Assembly: GCA_004335635.1 (NCBI GenBank)
Contig: QAXH01005163.1
Location: forward strand, 31,518-49,464
DNA: 17,947 nt
Direction: 5' to 3'
Origin: Chloromonas sp. AAM2
Taxonomy: Eukaryota; Chlorophyta; Chlorophyceae; Chlamydomonadales; Chlamydomonadaceae
Shown here piece by piece: positions 10,901-16,347 of this stretch. The translations under genes and the position numbers were made by a program. Position 1 is the first letter of the stretch; every line of letters begins with the position of its first letter. The notes beneath the pieces were generated by a model that was given only the letters and a program-made list of their open reading frames with translations, was not told where the DNA came from and made no database searches.

Positions 10901-13900
10901 GTGTGTACATCTGTGTCGTCCCACAAGTGGGACAAAAGATGGCGTAACGATCAATCACGCATCTGAAGAAGCAGCATGTCTCGCGTGGCCATGACTTGAA
11001 TCAAGAAATCTGCCCAGCGCCTCCAACAACTACGCAGATAGGATGTACAGTTACTATCAGGACCCTAAAGTGCGGGTCAATAAGCGCCCCAGTCACAACA
11101 AATGACCATTTCTGGAAACTATCCGTGAGCTCAGAATGCCAGTGTTCACCCAATTGTACAGCTCACACAGACGATCCCGTGCCACGAAGCTCGTTCAAAC
11201 CCTAACCCTACCCTCAACCCTAGCGTACCGAGCAAACCCTAACTCTACCCCTGCTGGTGGCTGTGGGCCCTACCCTGACCTTAACCGCACTCTAGACCCC
11301 TACCTGCGCTGCCATGCCCGGTGCAATGCTGCTGGTGTCGGTGGGCAGGCGCGGCATGGAGAGGTGGAAGTACTGGCTGGCGGGCGGGAACAGCCGCAGG
11401 GACCGCGTCACGTGGGTTACGTTACGAATGTTGAGGCTCTTGGTGTACACACGCCCGACCTCGTAGTCCTCAAACAACACCTGCGAAACCATTGTAACAA
11501 AGCCTCAGGTATTTGGATGTAGGTAAACTGTACGTAGACTGTGAAGGCGCTGTACGTGAAGGGGTAGGGGCCTACTACCTATCAACCTCAATCAACCAAA
11601 ACTGTTAGTTAGGTAAGAACTTCCATGGAATCAGCGGGCGGCATCGGCGTCATGACGGCGGTACTCGCATTTACTAGTCTCTACTGTGTGGAGGTGTACA
11701 AATCATTATGCATCGCCTAACCGAAGCCCAGTGAGGGATATTAAACACCAGACCAGTTTGACCGCTGCCCAGTTTGTCAATCTCCACTGACCTCGGCCGG
11801 TTCGACAACAAACACAGTGTCAGGCCTGGCCGTCATGTCACACTTCATTGGCGACCGTTTCTGAGTGAGTGTGAGTGACCCAGGCTCCGTGACTGCCCCA
11901 CCAACCCCCCAGGTGGGCCCGGGCTGGAACTGGGATTGCAGCAGCTTCACCGAGGGGGGCAGTTGGTAGCGGGGGTTGCGCAGGAAATTCAGCTTGTGGT
12001 GCATGCTGGCAATGACCCTGCAAAACGTTGAACAGTGCGGTTTGCTAGGGTTTGGCGTTGGGCAAGTCAAGGGGCGGTGCTGCTGTGACTGCAGCGGTCA
12101 AAGAAGGGCATGTATTGCAGCGTTCAAACTGTGTATTCTGCAACCAATCAACGAATAGATGACCACTTGAAGTCCCGCCACGTACAGAAACGGTTTTTGC
12201 CCGTGACAAACAAGCTTCTGGTCTCGCACACTCAGACACTCCTCCACTCTCATGAGGGATCACACTCGCACACTCACACACTCCTCCACTCTCATGAGGG
12301 ATCACACTCGCACACTCACACACTCCTCCACTCTCATGAGGGATCACACTCGCACACTCACACACTCCTCCACTCTCATGAGGGATCACACTCGCAAATG
12401 TCCTTGCTGTGGCGCCAATGTGAGGGAGGAGGATGTGCACACCTGTGAGCGCCCTGCTTAAACCAGTTACGATCACACTTTCTGGACAGTATTCCCTCTG
12501 ATCCTAGGCTCCAGGACGCATGGAGTAACCTAGGCCCCATGCGACCGGGAACCCCACAGGCGATCCGCTAGTAGCTGGGCAAATTTCAACATACTAGTCA
12601 TGGTCAAGCAAGACACTTCTTGGTTCTGTTTCCACACCCACACCCACACCCACCCATATCTCACTCACTTCTTCTCCGCGTCATACTGTGAGGGCGGCAT
12701 ACGCAGGTCCTGCTGCCTCCTCCTGGCCTCGCTCTCCGCTATCCTTCCCGCCACCTCCTCCCCGCTTAGGTGCGGCCAGGCGCGCTCTGAGAGGTAGGAG
12801 GTCTTGACGCGGTCCAGGGTGGCGGGGGGCAGGACACGCTTGCGACGTGACTGCAGCAGGCAAACGCACATGACGAGCTAGGGTTTGGTAGCGTTAGGCT
12901 AGAGCTGGGGTGAGGCTAGAGCTAGGCTAGAGCTGGGGTGAGGCTAGAGCTAGGATTGGGGAGATATGTGGTTTTGATCATGGAGGGTGGTTGAGGCTTA
13001 TGGTTGGGCTTTTGGATCGACAGTAAAACAAGATAAAAAGAAACCGACACAAAGGTTTTTGGTTACGTCTGTAGTATGCTTGGTTACTCTCCCCAAATGC
13101 ATTGTGATTGACATAGCACATCCCATCTGGACACAACATTGAATGGCGCTCAAACAAGTCAGACACATATACATATACATATATACATGCGCTCAACCAC
13201 ATAGATGCTACCAACGTCTGACCTGCCCCATTCTACCCACCTGTAGGTTGGCGGTTGTGTTCAGGTAGTTGGGCTGTATGCTCGTGTCGTTGTACTCATA
13301 CGTGTGGGGTGGGTGGAGCTGCTCCTTGGACTTGCCCTGCACAGGGAATTGCAGGGAGCCAGCACATGCGAGGGTCAGGTCAGACTTGAGGTTCGTGGCC
13401 TGACCTGGCCTGCAGGTAGACTTGGGGTTGCCAGGCCTCCTTGCAACGCCCTCTGCACTGCACTTGGCGCCACAGGCATGTGCCACTAGTCTGCACTGCC
13501 ATAGGGAAGTACTGCCCCTCCACCATCTGTACTGCCCCACACATGTACTGCCCCACATTCCCCCTCCTCTCACCTCCATGTACCGCCCCACACATTTACT
13601 GCCTCACATTCCCCCTCCTCTCACCTCCATGTACTGGCCCATGATTGCCTTGGGGTTGACCAGCCTGGCAGCGGCCATCTTGTTCGCATCCAGCTCCAGG
13701 TGTGACGGTTTCATGGGCAGGCCAGTGTCGCGCCAGGCAGGGGTGAAAGCTGCATGTGACAGTGCAAACATGCCAAACACAGGGAATGTGTGTATGTCGT
13801 TTGACAGCGCTTTTCCACGCTACAGGCGGCCCTCTAGATCTCAGTACGGCAAAGCAAAGAGAAAAGCATTACGGGCCCGCTGTAGCAAGCTCTTGTACAA

Positions 13901-15411
13901 AGCTATCAGAAAGCTAGCCAGCCTATGCCACGTTTGAGTGCGGTTCATTACAACACACGTAACAGAAAACACGTCGTGGGCTGTACATGCACAATCTTTG
14001 TGCATACACATCACTTCCGGCCTGTCCCCAACTAGACCACCATCACCAACACCACAACGCCACCATGCATGCAGCCACACATGCACGTGTGCACATTCAT
14101 CCGCCCGTGCATGCGCACGCATGCACCCAACCATGCACGTGCGCCCAGGCATGTGCACCCATGCCCCCACCTATCCATGTGTACAGATGCACCCATGCAC
14201 GTGTACGCATGCCCCCACCCATGCATGTATACGCATGCACCCGCCCATGCATGTGCACGCATGCACCCACCCATGTCGGCCACTGCCAGCGCCCTAGCCT
14301 CCGCCTCCCTGGCCTGGTGCTCCGCTGCCTGTAGGTATCCATGCAGCTCCTCAGCTGACATGCGTGTGGACTCAAACTGCAAGCATGGGGCATGGCACAT
14401 GGGGCATGGCACATGGGGCATGATGCATGCGACACGGGGCATGGGGCGCCGGGCATGGGGTGCAGTTGCATGGCGCATGGGACATGGGTGGGCTGTGTCT
14501 GTCTGTGGCACCATAGGCTGGGGCGAATTTAGGCTGGGGCTCCTCATCAGGTCTGGTTAGATAGCTGGTCAGATAGTCGGGTAGCCAGGCCTGATTAGGT
14601 CTGGTCAGATAGCCAGGCCCGGTTAAGTCGCTGAGGTGTGCGTCTGCGGCTGGGCTGTGCCTGTGGCAACCAGTGGCAACCAAGCTGTGGGCCTACTGCA
14701 CTTGTGCCTGACTACTTGACTACTGCAGTTGGCAGCTGCTGATGACACTTCAATGGGGAAAGTTCAGACAAGCACCTGTAGACATTATGCCATAACATGC
14801 ATGCTGACTGGCCGGCAGGATATAACATGGTCACCAGACCACATGGGTCAGTCAACATGCAAGGCCAAACACATCATTTGTTGTGTTTGCAGGATGAGCA
14901 TGGCTTGTTTGGAGTGCTTTGCAGTGTTGGTGAGTGCATGATGATGCCAACATGGCCTGACTCGGCCCAGTCCTACGCACAACATGAGTCTGACATATCC
15001 CCATGCAGAGACACACAAACCAGCTTACACATGGCATGGATTCAAGTGTTGTCATGCATGGCAGACGAACGGAATGTGGGCAGCCGTGACGCGCCGCAGT
15101 ATGAGCATGCATGCTGGCCCATGTGGGCATGCAATTGGCATTACGGCAAGGTCACGGGACGCATGTGGCTTGCCAAACAGAGCAGCATTGCTGAGGGTGG
15201 CAGAGACTACCACAGTGCGGGTGAGTGTAACATGCTGCCCTTGTGGTTGTACCTGCTTTGTGATGGCATGGGCCTTCGTCTTGTACGGGTCCTGAGCTGC
15301 ATCAAGTGCATCTGGCGCTGGCTGGTCCGAGGCTTGCTCTCCATCTGCATCATTCACGGGCTGGTAAAGGTCCGGGAAGTGCTGAGCGAAAGCCGCCAGA
15401 ATGTCACTCAT
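1..15411 (-). CDS. DLEC1: DLEC1/FAP81-like ciliary central-apparatus protein, 26 exons, 3' end missing
   Basis: The protein is a large scaffold of ASH/MSP-like beta-sandwich domains. In Chlamydomonas the orthologue FAP81 belongs to the axonemal central apparatus, and mammalian DLEC1 is needed for sperm flagella. Exons in sense order: 15411-15253, 14376-14271, 13749-13625, 13336-13241, 12850-12669, 12017-11792, 11480-11304, 10827-10699, 10359-10198, 9723-9604, 9362-9156, 8707-8583, 8220-7973, 7347-7197, 6757-6525, 6071-5914, 5359-5024, 4503-4395, 3920-3765, 3545-3303, 2868-2739, 2212-2056, 1733-1545, 1098-979, 612-414, 38-1. They join in phase to 1427 codons with no stop. All introns are GT-AG except intron 16 (GC-AG). 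The match to human DLEC1 is from memory and runs the whole length: residues 299-311 VLFEDYEVGRVYT, 387-400 RARRPPPKLTLS, 485-494 VMVCDNGQ, 1166-1190 AHFGAAVPLGEIRS. ATG at 15411 is chosen because an in-frame TGA lies two codons upstream. Roughly 300-450 C-terminal residues should lie beyond position 1. No search was run. Confidence 0.9.
613..978 (-). other. DLEC1 intron 24 with telomere-like stretches
   Basis: 366 nt. On the plus strand it has C-rich telomere-like words at 783-830 and 943-965, near the donor side. Nothing else is seen. Introns 6, 9, 11, 15, 19 and 25 likewise show no gene and no strong repeat beyond short telomere-like words. Confidence 0.6.
1201..1313. repeat. AT-only island in DLEC1 intron 23
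   Basis: About 113 bp is almost entirely A and T, while the flanks are near half GC. The 15-mer agtaatatataatta occurs at 1201, 1233 and 1259. It ends in poly-TA-type sequence (attataatatgttatta). The origin is unclear: an organellar insert, a mobile-element remnant or simple expansion are all possible. Confidence 0.75.
1545..2868 (-). CDS. DLEC1: DLEC1 exons 21-23 (residues 1150-1308)
   Basis: Exons are 2868-2739, 2212-2056 and 1733-1545. HHIAHFGAAVPLGEIRSMYV continues as VVTNRTPIPSSLSTWLDSFG, matching human LRLDFGSAVPLRNHMTRQLI and LTNRSPIRTRFSLKFEYFG. Exon 22 has a lysine-rich direct repeat (KKLTNGKKLTDG). Exon 23 is polar and low in conserved motifs (TPAAESPVTS, RRQQQGSASALGNK); it fills the position of the variable linker in human DLEC1. 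Confidence 0.86.
2213..2738 (-). other. DLEC1 intron 21, no gene content
   Basis: 526 nt. It holds a short TA-rich stretch (atatacatgtatatatgtg, about 2281-2300) and a telomere-like aaaccctagctg at 2633. No coding exon is needed here, since exons 21 and 22 join in phase (AT|G) and fit human DLEC1. Confidence 0.6.
3178..3316. repeat. 35-bp tandem repeat, four copies, spanning the exon 20 / intron 20 boundary
   Basis: Copies start at 3178, 3213, 3248 and 3283. Each carries, on the minus strand, TTCACTGGCCTGA followed by GTGAGT or GTAAGT. The copy at 3283 contains the real exon end and donor; the others sit in the intron. Confidence 0.93.
3303..4503 (-). CDS. DLEC1: DLEC1 exons 18-20 (residues 981-1150)
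   Basis: Exons are 4503-4395, 3920-3765 and 3545-3303. Exon 18 ends VDMGAAFLG, human VRNLYLG. Exon 19 reads TRFSFTLKNLALLPLDFHW and RIRPETGMLLPG, human TTITLINGTLLPTQFHW and VSPKHGLLGPS. Exon 20 reads LEIQVRFTPQVVGPITLFGV and GFVVTCNARGLDVTYDVL, ending in a basic patch (RVRRRRDE). The exon 20 donor CTGA|GTGAGT gives phase 1 and is the first of four tandem copies; reading on past it meets TGA two codons later. Confidence 0.88.
4052..4106. repeat. Short tandem repeat, gguTGATGCAa-type, intron 18
   Basis: About four degenerate copies of ggttgatgcaag, spaced 13-16 bp. Simple local duplication with no other feature. Confidence 0.7.
4593..5022. repeat. Telomere-like hexamer array filling most of intron 17
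   Basis: About 430 bp of degenerate CCCTAA-type hexamers (ccctac, ccctta, cccttg, ccctag). A longer unit of about 99 bp is visible: the motif aacactaccctaacc recurs at 4779 and 4878. The first 27 bp on the left are the G-rich strand and the rest is C-rich, joined at a palindrome. The array abuts the exon 17 donor. Confidence 0.92.
4608..4631. repeat. Perfect 24-bp palindrome at the strand switch of the telomere-like array
   Basis: The sequence around gggtaagggtacccttaccc is its own reverse complement from 4608 to 4631, and imperfect complementarity continues on both sides. In the transcript it can form a hairpin. Confidence 0.9.
5024..5359 (-). CDS. DLEC1: DLEC1 exon 17 (residues 869-980), full ASH-like domain in one exon
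   Basis: This is the longest exon (112 codons). VIAEVGYPQLDLLTNRLDFG and LVRLNGSETRRLRFRNSSAT match human LQFGLLRLGQKATNSIQIRN. A short poly-Ala insert (NKAAAAVASS) follows, then YLEFHPPSGCLGPNEEGEV. Both ends are phase 0. The donor GTGGGTTAGGG leads straight into a telomere-like array. Confidence 0.92.
5914..6071 (-). CDS. DLEC1: DLEC1 exon 16 (residues 816-868), GC donor
   Basis: Reads MGGCVSVSSHQGLVPPLGQS and MFEAGTHMGPVRQTLQCNV, equal to human IIEVEPGTGVIEPSEVG through FTGGVPGPTSQDLLCEI. The join to exon 17 (HGATAPLQ|VIAEVG) keeps the human spacing exactly if the exon ends at CAG before GCAAGA. No GT nearby keeps phase and spacing equally well. A later acceptor (CACCAG at about 6033) was considered, but it would delete the conserved VSVSSHQG strand. 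Confidence 0.82.
6525..7347 (-). CDS. DLEC1: DLEC1 exons 14 and 15 (residues 688-816)
   Basis: Exon 14 is 7347-7197 and exon 15 is 6757-6525. Exon 14 ends APYEIVPSEGVLQPGELMQF and CITFVPPALS, the usual P..G.L.PGE..... .F.P pattern of an ASH domain. Split codon AG|G gives SRYLRWAQLL. Exon 15 continues VLELGMEGVAAPLSYDLAPK and EVVERLVTITNHTRAPAAFE, which starts the next domain. The last 17 or so nt of exon 14 recur inside the following intron. Confidence 0.88.
6893..7217. repeat. Imperfect segmental duplication including the end of exon 14
   Basis: Segment 6893-6988 and segment 7046-7217 share the start (ccctgacc..acagacct), a CCCTAA-rich middle of different length, and the end (accttgacagcgcagg). 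The right copy ends in real exon 14. The left copy is inside intron 14 and keeps a GT at the equivalent donor position. Confidence 0.75.
7896..7938. repeat. (CAA)n microsatellite, intron 13
   Basis: About twelve CAA units plus interrupted copies, 34 bp downstream (sense) of the exon 13 donor. In the transcript it reads (GUU)n. Confidence 0.95.
7973..8707 (-). CDS. DLEC1: DLEC1 exons 12 and 13 (residues 564-688), third ASH-like domain with an Ala/Pro-rich insert
   Basis: Exon 12 is 8707-8583 and exon 13 is 8220-7973. The split codon AA|G creates PFPFKWEW, matching the human ELAFYWQ strand. LWFGEVVPGSTFTRKVAVRN corresponds to human IRFEPENLRSTARKQLIIRN. Exon 13 then holds an Arg/Pro/Ala-rich linker and an acidic stretch (AQEEGEKADP, AVEGEEWAEG) absent from the human protein. 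Donor TCTG|GTGAGG, phase 1. Confidence 0.86.
8281..8430. repeat. Degenerate gggctaggg-type repeats, intron 12
   Basis: About five copies of a roughly 30-bp unit such as gggttgcttgggctagggt lie just upstream (sense) of the exon 13 acceptor. The sense strand is C-rich here. Confidence 0.75.
9156..9362 (-). CDS. DLEC1: DLEC1 exon 11 (residues 495-563), with a Gly/Ser-rich insert
   Basis: The exon starts VKEFTIQGLASDVDVQLESI, equal to human IKELVTIGIGQLIALDLI at the end of the second domain. It then runs into a Gly/Pro/Ser-rich low-complexity linker (NVSGSGSGNGAG) and ends RSRRTSTANIQ before GTAAAG. The linker is probably flexible and not conserved. Confidence 0.85.
9411..9603. repeat. ctcacactg-type degenerate repeats, intron 10
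   Basis: Many short copies of ctcac/cacactg with irregular spacing fill this 241-nt intron up to the exon 10 donor. On the sense strand they are purine/GT-rich and full of GTGAG-like words. Confidence 0.65.
9604..10359 (-). CDS. DLEC1: DLEC1 exons 9 and 10 (residues 401-494), second ASH-like domain
   Basis: Exon 9 is 10359-10198 and exon 10 is 9723-9604. Exon 9 reads EMHIGEVLSGNRKVQQFSFV and RFRITPVSFWP; exon 10 reads YYDLAPGEVVVLNVAFEPKA and KLVMVCDNGQ. The exon 8-9 join has the same length as human [20 protein letters not shown], which supports direct splicing with no missed exon. Confidence 0.9.
10399..10486. repeat. 47-bp tandem duplication, intron 8
   Basis: tacttggttattacaag occurs twice, about 47 bp apart, each followed by related sequence (ccatgacccgagt and gtcatcaccctagt). 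The rest of intron 8 (10360-10698) shows nothing else. Confidence 0.85.
10699..11480 (-). CDS. DLEC1: DLEC1 exons 7 and 8 (residues 299-400), first ASH-like domain
   Basis: Exon 7 is 11480-11304 and exon 8 is 10827-10699. This is the best-conserved part: VLFEDYEVGRVYT, LRLFPPASQYFHLSMPRLP and SIAPGMAAQ in exon 7, then VLVRFTPDSLADYDDEF and PLRARRPPPKLTLSQ in exon 8. Human DLEC1 has the same order (FTDYEIGPVYE, LPPSTPYFALGL, VAPGMTCQY, FFPDCLGDFDDF, PLQARRPPPVLTLS). The pattern is a complete ASH/MSP-like domain. Both junctions are phase 0. Confidence 0.93.
10841..10907. repeat. (GA)n(GT)n compound microsatellite, intron 7
   Basis: About 13 GA units run into GT units, interrupted once by ctgcgc. 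On the sense strand this is (AC)n(CT)n, 13 nt upstream of the exon 8 acceptor, so it probably extends the polypyrimidine tract. Confidence 0.95.
11792..12850 (-). CDS. DLEC1: DLEC1 exons 5 and 6 (residues 163-298), basic linker before the first ASH domain
   Basis: Exon 5 is 12850-12669 and exon 6 is 12017-11792. Exon 5 is highly charged (SRRKRVLPP, EARRRQQDLR, DAEKK). The split codon AA|G joins it to exon 6, which starts KVIASMHHKLNFLRNPRYQL. That corresponds to the human ARMESRNHFLKNPRFFPPN, a strong anchor for orthology. Exon 6 ends FVVEPAE before a GTCAGT donor, directly ahead of the first ASH-like domain. The 651-nt intron between them holds a 42-bp tandem repeat. Confidence 0.87.
12231..12396. 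repeat. 42-bp tandem repeat, four copies, intron 5
   Basis: Copies start near 12247, 12289, 12331 and 12373 and are nearly identical (ctctcatgagggatcacact then cgcacactcac). Because 42 is a multiple of three, both strands read open through it, giving artificial repeat peptides. Confidence 0.95.
12897..12952. repeat. 28-bp tandem duplication, intron 4
   Basis: ggctagagctggggtgaggc recurs with period 28, just upstream (sense) of the exon 5 acceptor. A telomere-like tagggtttgg lies between it and the exon. Confidence 0.9.
13547..13640. repeat. 51-bp tandem duplication across the exon 3 / intron 3 boundary
   Basis: The copies start at 13547 and 13598 and share cattccccctcctctcacct then ccatgta. 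The right copy contains the real exon 3 end and donor. The left copy has the same GTACATGGAG|GTGAGAGG on the minus strand. Confidence 0.9.
13625..13749 (-). CDS. DLEC1: DLEC1 exon 3 (residues 89-130)
   Basis: Reads AFTPAWRDTGLPMKPSHLEL and continues to IMGQYME. The split codon G|CT joins exon 2 in phase. The donor GAG|GTGAGAGG is copied 51 nt downstream in the intron. Exon 4 (13336-13241, GKSKEQLHPP to NTTANLQ) follows in phase 0. Confidence 0.82.
14060..14275. repeat. CATGCA/GCACCC repeat field next to the exon 2 donor, intron 2
   Basis: About eight degenerate copies of a unit near 25-30 bp (such as acgcatgcacccgcccatgc). Words such as cacccatg, which on the minus strand read CATGGGTG, recur through the field and resemble the real donor at 14269-14270. 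Confidence 0.8.
14271..14376 (-). CDS. DLEC1: DLEC1 exon 2, coiled-coil-like segment (residues 54-89)
   Basis: The exon encodes FESTRMSAEELHGYLQ and then AEHQAREAEARALAVADM, a charged, Ala/Glu-rich helix. It matches the human segment ending LERHITQAQARAIAENE. The acceptor is TTGCAG and the donor is ATGG|GTGGGT, phase 1. The donor lies in a CATGCA-type repeat field that carries further copies of the same donor-like sequence. Confidence 0.85.
14383..14425. repeat. 14-bp tandem repeat, intron 1
   Basis: catggggcatggca repeats about three times directly upstream (sense) of the exon 2 acceptor. The sense strand is C-rich (TGCCCCATG). Elsewhere intron 1 (14377-15252) has a ggtctggtcagatagcc duplication at 14550-14640 and nothing else evident. 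Confidence 0.85.
15253..15411 (-). CDS. DLEC1: DLEC1 exon 1, N-terminus (residues 1-53)
   Basis: The exon begins MSDILAAFAQHFPDLYQP, which lines up with the human DLEC1 stretch DISHLLTGVFRNLYS. The rest is acidic and proline/alanine-rich. It ends AAGCAG before a GTACAA donor, phase 0. The upstream sense sequence reads ACG TGA AAT ATG, so the reading frame closes directly before this ATG. Confidence 0.85.
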
Positions 15412-16347
15412 ATTTCACGTTATCACGATGCTATCTGCCCATACACATCAATGTTTTGCTTCTTTCCGCTTCTCCAGCGGTTGAATTACGGGCACAGCCC
15501 TCGCAACTCCGTGCGTTGACGCATTGCTAAAGTACGCAACAACACTTCGCTACAATGTGATTCCTACCTGCTCACGCGGGTTGCGCGAAAGCAGAATAAA
15601 AAACGGTGTCGTACGCAGCCAAGCTTTTGAAAACAATGTTAACGCGAAGGCGCTTCTGTGACTGGATGTGGAGCTGTTCAGTTACGGTAATAGACTGGCG
15701 TGCTATGATGCCTTCTGGTTTTAAAGGAGCAAAGTGTCTCTGCACTGCTGACAGCTGGTGGCAGAATGGTGAAGGTTAAAACCTGCGTTTTGAGCTCATG
15801 AACCATTTGTTGTCTCTGATCTTCCTCAGTCCTTTGATGTCCTTGTTTCTGATCCTCTTGGTGCATGCGAGTCCCCAATGCTACACACTTCCATGATTTC
15901 CAGTCCAATTCATGACAATGGCTGCTGCTGCAACCAGCATAGCAGTAAAGAAATTTAGCAGCGTCTGTATCTTAGTTCATGACCAGGCCTCTTTCGAACG
16001 CTTGCATTGTAGTGTTCATGTCTGGCAACTGGCGTTTGTGGTAGTAAATTATCATTGCGCCTGCACTGATGCCTGCGTGTCTCAGGCTTGAAAGTTGGAA
16101 GAGAATGCACAGCACAGGCTGCCAGATCTGCAAGCAGCCGGGTAAACAAAACTGCCCTGGGTACGGGTCTTTGGTCTTGCACGTTTCGTACGGCCATGAG
16201 ACGGCTGGCCATGCTCTATGACTTCCGGATGATTCAGTCATCAAGGTGGAACTGATGGTAGAGCAGCAACGGCCTTCTCTCGCAAGTGGTGGTCGAATGT
16301 CTTGGAACAATGCCGAGCAGTAGCCAGACTCGAAATAGTGGCCTTGC
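15412..16347. promoter_or_regulatory. 936-bp divergent intergenic region, probable bidirectional promoter
   Basis: This lies between the start codons of the DLEC1-like gene (leftwards) and the LRR gene (rightwards). It should hold both 5' UTRs and promoters. I see no convincing TATA box, no repeat array and no third gene. Reading frames of 76-125 codons on the minus strand (15678-15908 and 15972-16349) have no recognisable motif. Confidence 0.5.

Noticed and set aside
12247..12414. 42-bp repeats as a CRISPR array
   Set aside because: The units are contiguous with no unique spacers, and the context is a eukaryotic intron.
14032..14547. Cys/His/Met-rich frames on both strands at 14032-14560
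   Set aside because: They are translations of the CATGCA repeat field around exon 2; only 14271-14376 is supported as coding.
14797..15519. A 240-codon plus-strand frame, the longest in the window
   Set aside because: It runs across DLEC1 exon 1 antisense and through intron 1, has no recognisable motif, and its composition (many Met, Cys, Trp, His) looks like translated intron.
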